From [Candidatus Thermochlorobacteriaceae] bacterium GBChlB (GTDB taxonomy: Bacteria; Bacteroidota; Chlorobiia; Chlorobiales; Thermochlorobacteraceae): 64,000 nucleotides of DNA. The DNA is taken from positions 56,340 to 120,339 of the forward strand of contig JPGV01000009.1 of the NCBI GenBank assembly GCA_000724175.1. Direction: 5' to 3'. Positions 47,033-54,964 of this stretch are shown piece by piece. Under the pieces are notes generated by a model that ran no database searches, was not told where the DNA came from, and saw only the letters and a list, made by a program, of their open reading frames with translations. Numbering within the stretch: position 1 is the stretch's first letter; every line of letters begins with the position of its first letter. A program made the position numbers and the translations under genes.

Positions 47033-49366
47033 TTACAACGCAGCGCGCAGTTGCAGAATGTAATGCCGAATTGGCGCAAGAATGCCCGGCTGCTCGACAT
47101 AATTGTAATTCAACACATTTCTTACAATCACGTTCGCTGCCATCTCGAGCGCGCCTAACGGAAACTTCACGCCCGCGCGTACATCGGACACATGCGCATC
47201 GACCAGCCGCGCGCCGTCCGCCACAATGAGCGACAATTCTCGGTCGACCGCATCGGCTCGGCTGACAAACCGATAATTCCACTCGAGAGAGAGCACGTCG
47301 TAATTCGCTTCAATGGTTGCGTAAAAGAGCCGCCGACTTCGATATTTCAACCACTCGTTCAGTGTGCGGTCAATTGGGTTTGTATGTGTGTATGAGAGCG
47401 AGAGCCGAAGCAGACGCTGATTAAAATTCATTGATGCAGAGAGTTCATAGCCCGGAATTTGCGCGCTGGTAACATTCTGAAATGAAAACGCTCCGCTCGC
47501 CGTTGGGCGCACCTCTATAAGATTTTCGTAGTTATTGACGAAGCCCGCTATGTCAATCGTCAAACTTGTCAGCGAAAAACTCGAGAAGAGTTCAATGGGT
47601 CGACTGTAGCTGAACAGGTAGCCCAGTTCGTAGCTCACGCTGCTCTCTGGTTTCAGCGTTGGGTTCGGCTGCACTTGCAGAAAACCTGTTTGCGTTGTCA
47701 GGAATCGCTCGCTGATGGTTGGATTGCGAAACGCCGCGCCGATGGTGGTTCGAAACGACGAGTATTGTCCAATCGTCCAGTTTAGCCCTGCGCGCGGATT
47801 GAGTCGCCCAACGATTGTTTCGCTGTTCACGCTTTGTCCATCGTAGCGCGCGCCGTAGCTCAGAACCAGCGTATTGAGAAGCGGCAAATCGCCTTGCAGA
47901 TAGGCGGCGAAGGTGACCGATGTATTGTTTCCGAAGATGTTTGCCTGAACGGTCGAGTATGAGGTTTCAACGCCGCCTGTTAGCGTGAAGCCTTTGGCGA
48001 GCGTGGCGCTCGTTTGAACATCAACGCCGTATTGCGCCGCCGTTGAATTTTGTCCGTCTGTGTCTTGAAACGACGTGCGATTAGTTCTGCCGCGGACAAT
48101 CATATCGACCGTGCGCGAGAGTTTCCAATTAAGCGTCGGCGCGATGATGAGGTTGGTTGAGGACAGACGCAACGGCGTCGACATTCCGTCGCGCAAGGCA
48201 TTATCAATGTTTTGCCAAAAGAGCGAACTGCCGCGTTCTTCTTCGGCGTAATTAGCGACAAGCGAGAGCGCAGCCGCGTCTGAAAATTGATACGCCGACT
48301 TTGTAAAAAATCGCCATCGGCGAAAATCGAAATTTTCTCGATAGCCATCGTCGATGCGCCGTGTGAGCGAGCCATAGACCGACAGCCTGCCGAAGGTTTG
48401 CGCATGTGAGAGTTCAACGCCTGCCTGCGCTCTGGGTCGCTCCGACCATCGCCAAATTCCAAACGATGGGTTATCGAACACGCCGCCATAGGTCAGCAGC
48501 GATGTGCGTGTCGAGAACTCATTTTTTGTAACCACGTTAATCGCGCCGCCGATGCCCGCCGACCCATAGAGCGAGGAACTGGCGCCCTTGATAACCTCGA
48601 CGCGGCTGATGAAATCGACGGGAAATGCGTCCCAGCGCGCCGAGCCATCGTCGGGCGATAAAAACGGAATGTTATCGATGAGCAACTGCACTCGGCTGCC
48701 GACGCCTAAACTCACGCCGCTCGACCCGCGAATGCTGACGTTTGAATTGAGAACATTCACGCCCGACACATGTCGCAGCGCATCGTCAAGCGAGACGCTA
48801 TTGCGCTCAATGAAAAATTCAGGTCGTAGAATCGAGACGGACAGCGACAATTCCTGCAAGCGCTGTTCATAGCGATTCGCCGTTACGGTGATTTCATTTG
48901 CCTCCGACGCAATCGGGTCGAGTATCATATCGATTTCGGTAATCGTGTCGTTTTTTATTGAGATATTTTTGAACAGCTGTGTTTTGTAGCCTTCGGCGCT
49001 GAACACCACATCATACGTGCCGCGCGGAATGCCGCGAATGATGTAGAACCCTTCCGCGTCGGCAAGCGCACCATAGCTTGTGTTTTTCAGTTGGACTTTT
49101 GCGCCGACGAGTGGAATTGACAGCCGCTTTCGCACAGCGCGCGGTTGCGCTTGACCAAGCGAGTCGGTAATCGTAATGAGTTCCGTCGTTATGCGCGTCT
49201 CGGTAATTAAACCGCGCAGTGTGCCACCGCCAATTTGTGCCAAGATCGACTCCGATGCACAGGTGATTGTCCAGACGACAGCGACGATTATCCAAACGAT
49301 TTTTTTTACTTGCACACGTTGAAAAGGAAACGATGGTTGCTGAAGTTCATTGTTCTTTTTTTTCAA
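47033..49366 (-). CDS. TonB-dependent outer membrane receptor
   Basis: The 777-residue protein has an N-terminal signal (about 20-44, [18 protein letters not shown]). Then come a carboxypeptidase-regulatory-like domain (about 75-155, [23 protein letters not shown] with [12 protein letters not shown]) and a plug domain (about 160-285, [63 protein letters not shown] in pieces). A 22-strand type barrel follows, ending in LQLRAAL. It takes up large ligands such as siderophores, cobalamin or sugars. Its neighbour is a Fur regulator 158 bp upstream, so iron-responsive uptake is likely by context. No riboswitch was seen in the short upstream gap. Confidence 0.88.
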   Translation of the reverse strand: MKKKNNELQQPSFPFQRVQVKKIVWIIVAVVWTITCASESILAQIGGGTLRGLITETRITTELITITDSLGQAQPRAVRKRLSIPLVGAKVQLKNTSYGALADAEGFYIIRGIPRGTYDVVFSAEGYKTQLFKNISIKNDTITEIDMILDPIASEANEITVTANRYEQRLQELSLSVSILRPEFFIERNSVSLDDALRHVSGVNVLNSNVSIRGSSGVSLGVGSRVQLLIDNIPFLSPDDGSARWDAFPVDFISRVEVIKGASSSLYGSAGIGGAINVVTKNEFSTRTSLLTYGGVFDNPSFGIWRWSERPRAQAGVELSHAQTFGRLSVYGSLTRRIDDGYRENFDFRRWRFFTKSAYQFSDAAALSLVANYAEEERGSSLFWQNIDNALRDGMSTPLRLSSTNLIIAPTLNWKLSRTVDMIVRGRTNRTSFQDTDGQNSTAAQYGVDVQTSATLAKGFTLTGGVETSYSTVQANIFGNNTSVTFAAYLQGDLPLLNTLVLSYGARYDGQSVNSETIVGRLNPRAGLNWTIGQYSSFRTTIGAAFRNPTISERFLTTQTGFLQVQPNPTLKPESSVSYELGYLFSYSRPIELFSSFSLTSLTIDIAGFVNNYENLIEVRPTASGAFSFQNVTSAQIPGYELSASMNFNQRLLRLSLSYTHTNPIDRTLNEWLKYRSRRLFYATIEANYDVLSLEWNYRFVSRADAVDRELSLIVADGARLVDAHVSDVRAGVKFPLGALEMAANVIVRNVLNYNYVEQPGILAPIRHYILQLRAAL

Positions 49367-49524
49367 AAGTAAGTTTAAGAACCTTTGATGCAGGCAACTG
49401 AACTTTTCGTATTCAAACAGGGGACTTGCGACTTCGAGTGGAATACAAGTTTGCGCTCAAAGACGCGCGGTTAGTGCATAAGGTTAGAAAATCGACGCAC
49501 GACAGGAAAAGTTCTGCTCGTTCC

Positions 49525-50079
49525 CTAACGCTGTGATTTTGTTTGACTTTGTTCCGCCTGACGTTTCTTGTAATCGCAGTCGGTCTTCACACAGTCGGCA
49601 AAGATTTGAAGTGTGTGTTGGCGAATGTCAAACCCCATGCTTTTGCACACCGCGTCTTGCTGCTCTTCGATTTTTGGATTTGAAAATTCAAATACTTCGC
49701 CGCATTGATTGCAAACGATATGGTCGTGATGGTCGTAACCATAGACACGCTCATAGTGCAAGTGCTTATGCCCAAAACTGTTTTGGCTGACGAGGTTGCA
49801 CTCGACGAGCAAATCGAGCGTGTTGTAGACCGTTGCGCGGGAGATGTTATGATTTTTTTGTTTGAGTTTAATGAAGAGTTCGTCGGCATCGAAGTGTCCT
49901 GCTGCAGAATAAATTTCGCGCAGCACAATGTCGCGCTCTGGCGTAGCGCGATAGCCTTTCTTTTTGAGGAACTCGCGAAAAATATGCTCGACGCTTTCGC
50001 GTTCTTTAACTTCGGGCGCCTGTGTATTGGCACGCGTGCGCTGTTCTTTTTTCGTCTCTCGTTTCGCGGCAACTTTCAT
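49525..50079 (-). CDS. fur: Fur-family transcriptional regulator
   Basis: The 184 residues have a winged-helix domain (about 30-115, YRATPERDIVLREIYSAAGHFDADEL in two pieces, ISRATVYNTLDLLVECNLV) and a dimerisation domain with the metal cluster HHDHIVCNQCGEVFEF. Cys123 and Cys126 and a late pair Cys163 and Cys168 make a structural zinc site. The acidic and His ligands fit Fur or PerR; PerR cannot be excluded. An N-terminal stretch of about 28 residues is rich in Lys and Arg. It stands upstream of a TonB receptor. Confidence 0.9.
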   Translation of the reverse strand: MKVAAKRETKKEQRTRANTQAPEVKERESVEHIFREFLKKKGYRATPERDIVLREIYSAAGHFDADELFIKLKQKNHNISRATVYNTLDLLVECNLVSQNSFGHKHLHYERVYGYDHHDHIVCNQCGEVFEFSNPKIEEQQDAVCKSMGFDIRQHTLQIFADCVKTDCDYKKRQAEQSQTKSQR

Positions 50080-50202
50080 GATGTTCTTTCAGAAGAATTA
50101 ATGACGGCGGCTTGACCTAAAATTACATCTAAAACCGTGAGCGTGCAATGCGCTAAGGGCAACTCTCTCGCCTTTTCCGATAACGCTGTTATGCAGCTCA
50201 AT

Positions 50203-50583
50203 TTACACAGGCTTGCTAAGATCTGGCTTTTCTAATTCGCCGTGATGAATGCGGTCGACATACCACCACCAATGCGATTCGGGATAGCGTTTTTCGCGGT
50301 AGGCATCGTCGAGTAAGCCGAGACCATGTTCGTAGACTTCCAGATACTTGTAGCCATTTTGCAGCACGATGGCGTCCGCCCAGCGCACTTCTTTCTCGAG
50401 TTCAGGCGTCAGCTCGTCTTTACGCAGTTCAATGTCGCTTCTGTAAAACAGAAACTCATCGTAGCCCTCAATCCAGATTTCTTCGGGGTCGTCCAAATCT
50501 TGACAATACTTCGCGTAGATTTTCACAAGCTCCTTGATTAAAAATCCTTTGGAGGCATAAAGTTTTGGCGTGGGTTGTGTCAT
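50203..50583 (-). CDS. Small cytoplasmic protein of unknown function
   Basis: The 126-residue protein is rich in acidic and aromatic residues (DEFLFYRSDIELRKDELTPELE, in pieces, SHWWWYVDRIHHG). No signal or membrane segment is visible. Its family is not recognised. It is cotranscribed with a 51-residue protein (18 bp upstream) and the acyl-CoA dehydrogenase gene. Confidence 0.6.
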   Translation of the reverse strand: MTQPTPKLYASKGFLIKELVKIYAKYCQDLDDPEEIWIEGYDEFLFYRSDIELRKDELTPELEKEVRWADAIVLQNGYKYLEVYEHGLGLLDDAYREKRYPESHWWWYVDRIHHGELEKPDLSKPV

Positions 50584-50601
50584 ACTCGTTTGCGATTCAA
50601 G

Positions 50602-50757
50602 TTATTTCAAGGCTGTTTCAATTTTTTCGTGTGTTGTAAAGCCAAGTTTTATCAATACGTCGCCGATTTTTTCTCCTGTCTTTTTTTGTTCAGCTAAGGC
50701 TTGCTGCAATTGGTCGGCGGTAACGACGCCTTTGGCGACGAGTGTATCTCCAAGCAT
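50602..50757 (-). CDS. 51-residue MshEN-like small protein
   Basis: On the minus strand ATG at 50757 opens a frame of 51 codons and TAA at 50602. The sequence MLGDTLVAKGVVTADQLQQA then LAEQKKTGEKIGDVLIKLGF and TTHEKIETALK is a single copy of the repeat found at the N terminus of type II/IV secretion ATPases (MshEN / GspE N-terminal type), with GxxLxxxGxVtxxqLxxAL. It lies 18 bp from the acidic small protein and 21 bp after hbd, so it is probably part of that transcript. A stand-alone domain could bind a nucleotide such as c-di-GMP, as longer MshEN domains do, but this short form is not proven to. Confidence 0.6.
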   Translation of the reverse strand: MLGDTLVAKGVVTADQLQQALAEQKKTGEKIGDVLIKLGFTTHEKIETALK

Positions 50758-50778
50758 AATTTATTTCGTTTGTTTTTT

Positions 50779-51636
50779 TTAATCGTATTTGTAAAATCCG
50801 CGTCCGGATTTTCGCCCAAGATAACCAGCAGCGACCATATTTTTTAGGAGCGGCGACGGTCGATATTTTGAATCGTTGAAGCCATCATGCAAGACATTCA
50901 TAATTGCCAAGCACACATCCAGCCCGATGAAATCGGCCAGCGTCAGTGGCCCCATCGGGTGCGCCATGCCAAGTTTCATAATTTCGTCAATTGCTTCGGG
51001 CGTTGCCACGTTTTCATAAACGCACTGAATCGCTTCGTTAATCATCGGCATCAGCACGCGGTTTGAAATAAAGCCGGGATAGTCGTTCACCGTAACGGGA
51101 ACTTTGCCGATTGCTTTTGCGGTCTCCTCGACCAATCGATGGGTTTCATCGGAGGTTTGAATGGCGCGGACAATCTCGACGAGTTTCATTACAGGAACGG
51201 GGTTCATAAAGTGCATGCCGATGACTTTGTCCGGTCGTTTGGTTGCGGCGGCAAGCTCGGTCAGCGAGATAGAACTGGTGTTCGAGCAGATGGTCGCCTC
51301 GGGCTTGGCGTGTTCATCGACGGTTCGAAAAATGGACTTCTTCAATTCCGTGTTTTCGTTGACCGCTTCGATTATGACATCCGCACTTTTGACGCCCCCA
51401 GCGAGGTCTGTCGTAGGCGTGAGGTTGGATAGCGTTTGCGTTTTATCTGCGTCGGTCAGTGTTCCCTTCTTGATTTGTCGGTCGAGATTGCCTGCGATGG
51501 TGTTCAGGGCGCGGTCGAGCAATTCCTGTTTGACATCGATAAGGGTTACGTGAAATCCATTTTGCGCAAAGACATGCGCAATGCCGTTGCCCATTGTGCC
51601 GCCGCCGATGACAGCGATGTGTTTTGGAGTCGTCAT
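50779..51636 (-). CDS. hbd: 3-hydroxybutyryl-CoA dehydrogenase
   Basis: The NAD-dependent enzyme oxidises or reduces 3-hydroxyacyl-CoA. The 285-residue sequence shows the nucleotide-binding start [20 protein letters not shown], then [29 protein letters not shown] and [18 protein letters not shown], the active-site His motif. [20 protein letters not shown] and [13 protein letters not shown] follow. The ATG at 51636 ([12 protein letters not shown]) is preferred; another in-frame ATG six codons upstream (51654) is possible. The end [12 protein letters not shown] is typical. Confidence 0.93.
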   Translation of the reverse strand: MTTPKHIAVIGGGTMGNGIAHVFAQNGFHVTLIDVKQELLDRALNTIAGNLDRQIKKGTLTDADKTQTLSNLTPTTDLAGGVKSADVIIEAVNENTELKKSIFRTVDEHAKPEATICSNTSSISLTELAAATKRPDKVIGMHFMNPVPVMKLVEIVRAIQTSDETHRLVEETAKAIGKVPVTVNDYPGFISNRVLMPMINEAIQCVYENVATPEAIDEIMKLGMAHPMGPLTLADFIGLDVCLAIMNVLHDGFNDSKYRPSPLLKNMVAAGYLGRKSGRGFYKYD

Positions 51637-51686
51637 AGCTTGTCTGGTGTTCAAATGAATGAAACGCCGTGCTGTTCAGGCGCGGC

Positions 51687-52148
51687 TTAGCGCGTAGCAA
51701 CCAGCAGCGCATCTACGCTGAACTTGCCTGCGCCCGACAAAAATAACCAAAACAAGATGACGATGTAAAGCACTTCTGGTAAATAAAAAAACTCGCCGAG
51801 CCAATCGGCGATAGATGTGGCTTTCACGCTGGGCAGCACCGTTGTCAGCAGGGCGACCATCATTACGCCGAGCAGCAAGAGCGCACTGAGAGGCGTTGCA
51901 AGCCCAAAGACCAAAGCTGCGCCGCCAAGACATTCTATGAGCGATACCACAACCGCGTTGATTTCTGGCGCAGGAACGCCTGCTGCCTTAATTGTCTCGC
52001 GCATCTGCGCGCGCCGCGCTGGCACAACTAATTTGCCGTAGCCTGAGAGCGCAAACAGCAGCCCAACAGCTACTCGAGCAACAAACATTCCCACCCACTG
52101 CCACGACTGCAGGTTCAAGGCGATTGACTCGACAAACGACATCTCCAT
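51687..52148 (-). CDS. DoxX family membrane protein
   Basis: The 153-residue protein has four hydrophobic segments with the DoxX pattern: VARVAVGLLFALSGYGKL at about 23-40, PAPEINAVVVSLIECLGGAAL, LSALLLLGVMMVALLTTV, and a last helix. The family joins quinone or sulfur-related redox systems and stress tolerance, but no substrate is known. It overlaps no gene; it is 5 bp from the carbonic anhydrase gene and 50 bp from hbd, so they probably share a transcript. Confidence 0.8.
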   Translation of the reverse strand: MEMSFVESIALNLQSWQWVGMFVARVAVGLLFALSGYGKLVVPARRAQMRETIKAAGVPAPEINAVVVSLIECLGGAALVFGLATPLSALLLLGVMMVALLTTVLPSVKATSIADWLGEFFYLPEVLYIVILFWLFLSGAGKFSVDALLVATR

Positions 52149-52153
52149 TTTTT

Positions 52154-52933
52154 CTACTTTTGCGGACTCTCGACGACCTCTACGATACGCTGATTCAACG
52201 CTTGAAGTGCGCGCGCGTTGAAGCCTTCAATTTCTCGAAACGCATTAATCTGCGCGGCGGCGCATTCCGTTGGCTCTTTGAAGACTATCCACCGTACGCC
52301 TTCCGTGAAGGGCGGCGTTGTCAGCGACCCTGCGTATAAATAAAACCGTTTGTTTTTTGGCAACGCGCTGTTCAAATCCACCACATTTTTCGATGTCTTA
52401 CGTCCGCCTTCCGCGCGTGGAATATCCCGAATGAATCGGCTTAAAACTTCATTTTCTCTGCCTTCAACGAACAAGACGCCAACGACCAAATACGCGCTGT
52501 CCGTGCTTTGATGAACCAAATGCAGTTCCATTGGAAACGGCGTTCCCTGCAAACGATGCTCCGACGGTGTATGAAAATGAAATTGGACAAGGTCGTAGTC
52601 TATTCCATCAAAAGACAATCGATTGCCTTGCTTGTAATGAAGTTTAACGGTGTGACCTAAGTTTTCTATGATTTCATGCGACGGGACATATTGAAACACA
52701 AGGGCATGCCGACTCAGCGAATCGGTCGGCTCTAAGTTTATCGGCGATTGACGATATTGCTCGTTGCAGTATGCCATTTTGCAGTTCTCTGCTTTTGTGT
52801 GCGACTCTCCCGTCGCAGCAACGGCAGCGCTATTGACACCCTTTGCTGACGGCTTAGCGGGTTTGAGACACCCGCATAGCACAGCGATTGATATTGCTGC
52901 AAGCAACGCCGCGCATATCGGTTGTAGATTCAT
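52154..52933 (-). CDS. Alpha-type carbonic anhydrase lipoprotein
   Basis: It hydrates CO2 in the envelope. The 259-residue protein has a signal and lipobox near LCGC (Cys22). The core has QSPINL, the zinc ligands in QFHFHTPSEH (His119, His121) and ELHLVHQ (His138), and YAGSLTTPPFTEGVRWIVF. The zinc ligands and proton-shuttle region are complete. It is the first gene of a run with DoxX and hbd downstream. Export fits a role in inorganic carbon handling in a phototroph, but that is inference. Confidence 0.93.
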   Translation of the reverse strand: MNLQPICAALLAAISIAVLCGCLKPAKPSAKGVNSAAVAATGESHTKAENCKMAYCNEQYRQSPINLEPTDSLSRHALVFQYVPSHEIIENLGHTVKLHYKQGNRLSFDGIDYDLVQFHFHTPSEHRLQGTPFPMELHLVHQSTDSAYLVVGVLFVEGRENEVLSRFIRDIPRAEGGRKTSKNVVDLNSALPKNKRFYLYAGSLTTPPFTEGVRWIVFKEPTECAAAQINAFREIEGFNARALQALNQRIVEVVESPQK

Positions 52934-53003
52934 GAGCGTTCTATTTTCGTCCAGCGCATGTTCTGTGCGCTTGCAAGAATAGCCTCAACTCTTCACAAGT
53001 TTA

Positions 53004-53801
53004 TCACAATAGCGACGCGCTTGGATTATTTTTTTTCCAATTGTAGCTAATTCCCTTTTCTTGAAGGAGTCCCTCGCCGATGAGAACGGCGTCGAAGCCT
53101 GTATTTTCAAGGGTTTTCAGATCGTCGTTGGTTTTCAATCCGCTTTCGGCGACGGACAGAACGCCCTCTGGAATGTATTTTTTCAGGCGCAGCGACGTTT
53201 GGAGAGACACCGAAAAATCTTTCAAGTCTCGATTGTTGATGCCGACGATGCGCGCGCCCGCCTTGAGGGCAATGTCTATTTCAGTTTCGTCGTGTGTCTC
53301 GACCAGTGCCGACATATCGAGCGACGCTGCATACTGAATGTAATCGTGCAACTGCTGCGCCGAGAGCGCGGCGACAATCAAAAGCACGGCGTCGGCGCCG
53401 ATAAGCCGCGCCTCGAGAATTTGAAGCTCATCGATGATGAAATCTTTTCGCAGCGTTGGCAGCGAGAATGTCTCTTTGACCATCGTCAAGTAATCGGCTT
53501 TGCCTTGAAAGAACTTTTCATCGGTCAAGACCGAGAACGCCGAAGCGCCCAGTTGCTCGTATTTTTCCGCAAGTTCAAGCGGTTTAAAGTTCTCGACCAA
53601 GATGCCGCGCGAGGGAGAGGCTTTTTTAAGTTCGGCGATGAGATGCAACGGCTCACTCGACGGTCGTTGAAGCGCGGCGTAAAAATCGCGCGTCGGCATC
53701 AGCGCCTGTCTCGAGTCGCGCCACTGGCTTTCAAGGTCGAGTGTTTTGAGCAACTCGACTTCGCGCTCTTTTTCCGCGAGAATTTTATCGAGGTAGTTCA
53801 T
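53004..53801 (-). CDS. trpC: Indole-3-glycerol phosphate synthase
   Basis: It closes the indole ring in tryptophan synthesis. The 265 residues show MNYLDKILAEKEREVELLK, LIAELKKASPSRGILVENF, AFSVLTDEKFFQGK, LRKDFIIDELQILEARLIGAD, VGINNRDLKDF, SVAESGL and LIGEGLL. The ATG at 53801 is chosen because it starts at the conserved N-terminal helix; an open frame to 53936 would overlap the next gene on the other strand. No other trp genes are nearby. Confidence 0.95.
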   Translation of the reverse strand: MNYLDKILAEKEREVELLKTLDLESQWRDSRQALMPTRDFYAALQRPSSEPLHLIAELKKASPSRGILVENFKPLELAEKYEQLGASAFSVLTDEKFFQGKADYLTMVKETFSLPTLRKDFIIDELQILEARLIGADAVLLIVAALSAQQLHDYIQYAASLDMSALVETHDETEIDIALKAGARIVGINNRDLKDFSVSLQTSLRLKKYIPEGVLSVAESGLKTNDDLKTLENTGFDAVLIGEGLLQEKGISYNWKKNNPSASLL

Positions 53802-53891
53802 ACAGAGTTTGCAGCTGCGCATTGCCGCGCATTTTTTCTTAAAATACAGTTTGGATTTCAATTTTTGAGTTTTAACATCTGAATAGGTTCT

Positions 53892-54389
53892 ATGATGAGC
53901 CGCTTTTTCATCACACTTATCGGAACAGCGCGGCACGCGGCGGTGTATTGCTTGCTGATTATTTTGACGGGCGAGATTAGCGAACCGGCGCCGAGTATTT
54001 TAGGCGACTGGACAATTGAAGAGCCGCCGTCGACGCGCGCGCCGTTTTTTTTATCGTTCCGAGAAACGCCACGCGGCGACACGTTGGTTATGACGGATTC
54101 CGTGAAGTTGCACGGCGGCGGCGCCATGCGCAATCAGCTTCGTCTGCCTATCCGCACGATTCGCGACACACGCGAGCAGTTGGAGATGGTTGTTTGGATA
54201 CATCGACCGTCATCGCTCTCGATTGACCTTTTTCTGAAGTCGAGCAAGCCCGAATATGACGCGCTCACGCTGCTTTTTGAATGCACAGGCAATCGTCTGA
54301 AATTCACCAAGATGCGCCGCCAGTATGGCAACGACGATGTTCAAACATTTTTTTATCGCAAAGTTATCTCTAAACGCGCACCTCAATGA
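53892..54389 (+). CDS. Exported protein of unknown function
   Basis: The 165 residues have an N-terminal hydrophobic stretch (about 5-30, FITLIGTARHAAVYCLLIIL), which makes it a signal or anchor, and a polar beta-rich rest (LEMVVWIHRPSSLSIDLFLK, YDALTLLFECTGNRLKF). No family is recognised. Its stop overlaps the next gene's start by four bases (ATGA), so the two are translationally coupled. It is divergent from trpC. Confidence 0.55.
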   Translation: MMSRFFITLIGTARHAAVYCLLIILTGEISEPAPSILGDWTIEEPPSTRAPFFLSFRETPRGDTLVMTDSVKLHGGGAMRNQLRLPIRTIRDTREQLEMVVWIHRPSSLSIDLFLKSSKPEYDALTLLFECTGNRLKFTKMRRQYGNDDVQTFFYRKVISKRAPQ

Positions 54390-54877
54390 CGCTGTTGGTT
54401 CTAACACTTTATCATCTCATCGTCGCCGCTCCGGAAAACAGAGCGCACAACTTTCATGTGAGCTACGGCAAAATGGCTGTGGAAGGCAACTCGATTTATT
54501 TGAGCCTGCGTTTTTTCAAAGATGATTTAGAGACGGCACTGTGCAAGTCGAGTGCGCGAGATGACCTCAAACTTGCCGCCACGCCGCAGTGCGACTCCAT
54601 TTATTTGCGCTACTTTGCCGAGAAATTCGAGATAACCTGCGACGGCAGACGGCTGCGTGCCGAACTTTTATCAAGCGGCGAAGACGGTGATATGTGGTGG
54701 TATAAACTGAATTTTTCGGATTCCAAAACGCTGCACGCTGTTACGATTAAAAACACGCTGCTCTTTGAACTCTTCGATGACCAAAAGAACATTGTTCAAG
54801 TCATGCACTTCCCGTCGGAGCAGCAGCAATCGTTTTATTTCATTCGCGGGGCAGAGCGCTACACGGCATCGTTCTGA
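54386..54877 (+). CDS. DUF6702-like exported protein
   Basis: The 163 residues begin with a signal (MTLLVLTLYHLIVAA) and show the family pattern HNFHVSYGKMAVEGNSIYLSLRFF in two pieces, then KDDLETALCKS and a later LRAELLSSGEDGDMWWYKL. This fold occurs with outer-membrane or secreted proteins in Bacteroidetes and Chlorobi. No function is known. It is coupled to the preceding gene. A strong terminator follows 33 bp after the stop. Confidence 0.65.
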   Translation: MTLLVLTLYHLIVAAPENRAHNFHVSYGKMAVEGNSIYLSLRFFKDDLETALCKSSARDDLKLAATPQCDSIYLRYFAEKFEITCDGRRLRAELLSSGEDGDMWWYKLNFSDSKTLHAVTIKNTLLFELFDDQKNIVQVMHFPSEQQQSFYFIRGAERYTASF

Positions 54878-54909
54878 CACTCTTAATTTTTTCCAATGCC
54901 TCTAAAAAC

Positions 54910-54942
54910 AACAAGGCGTCTCGAGCCGAGACGCCTTGTTTT
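54910..54942. terminator. Bidirectional terminator
   Basis: A perfect 14-bp stem (54910-54923 with 54927-54940, GGCGTCTCG core), a 3-base loop and T on the plus strand, A on the other side. It separates the two convergent units ending at 54877 and 54965. Confidence 0.95.
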
Positions 54943-54964
54943 ATCCTTTATCCTTTTGCCTTTA

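Noticed and set aside
53061..53882. 273-codon plus-strand frame
   Set aside because: It lies opposite trpC over nearly its whole length and shows no domain.
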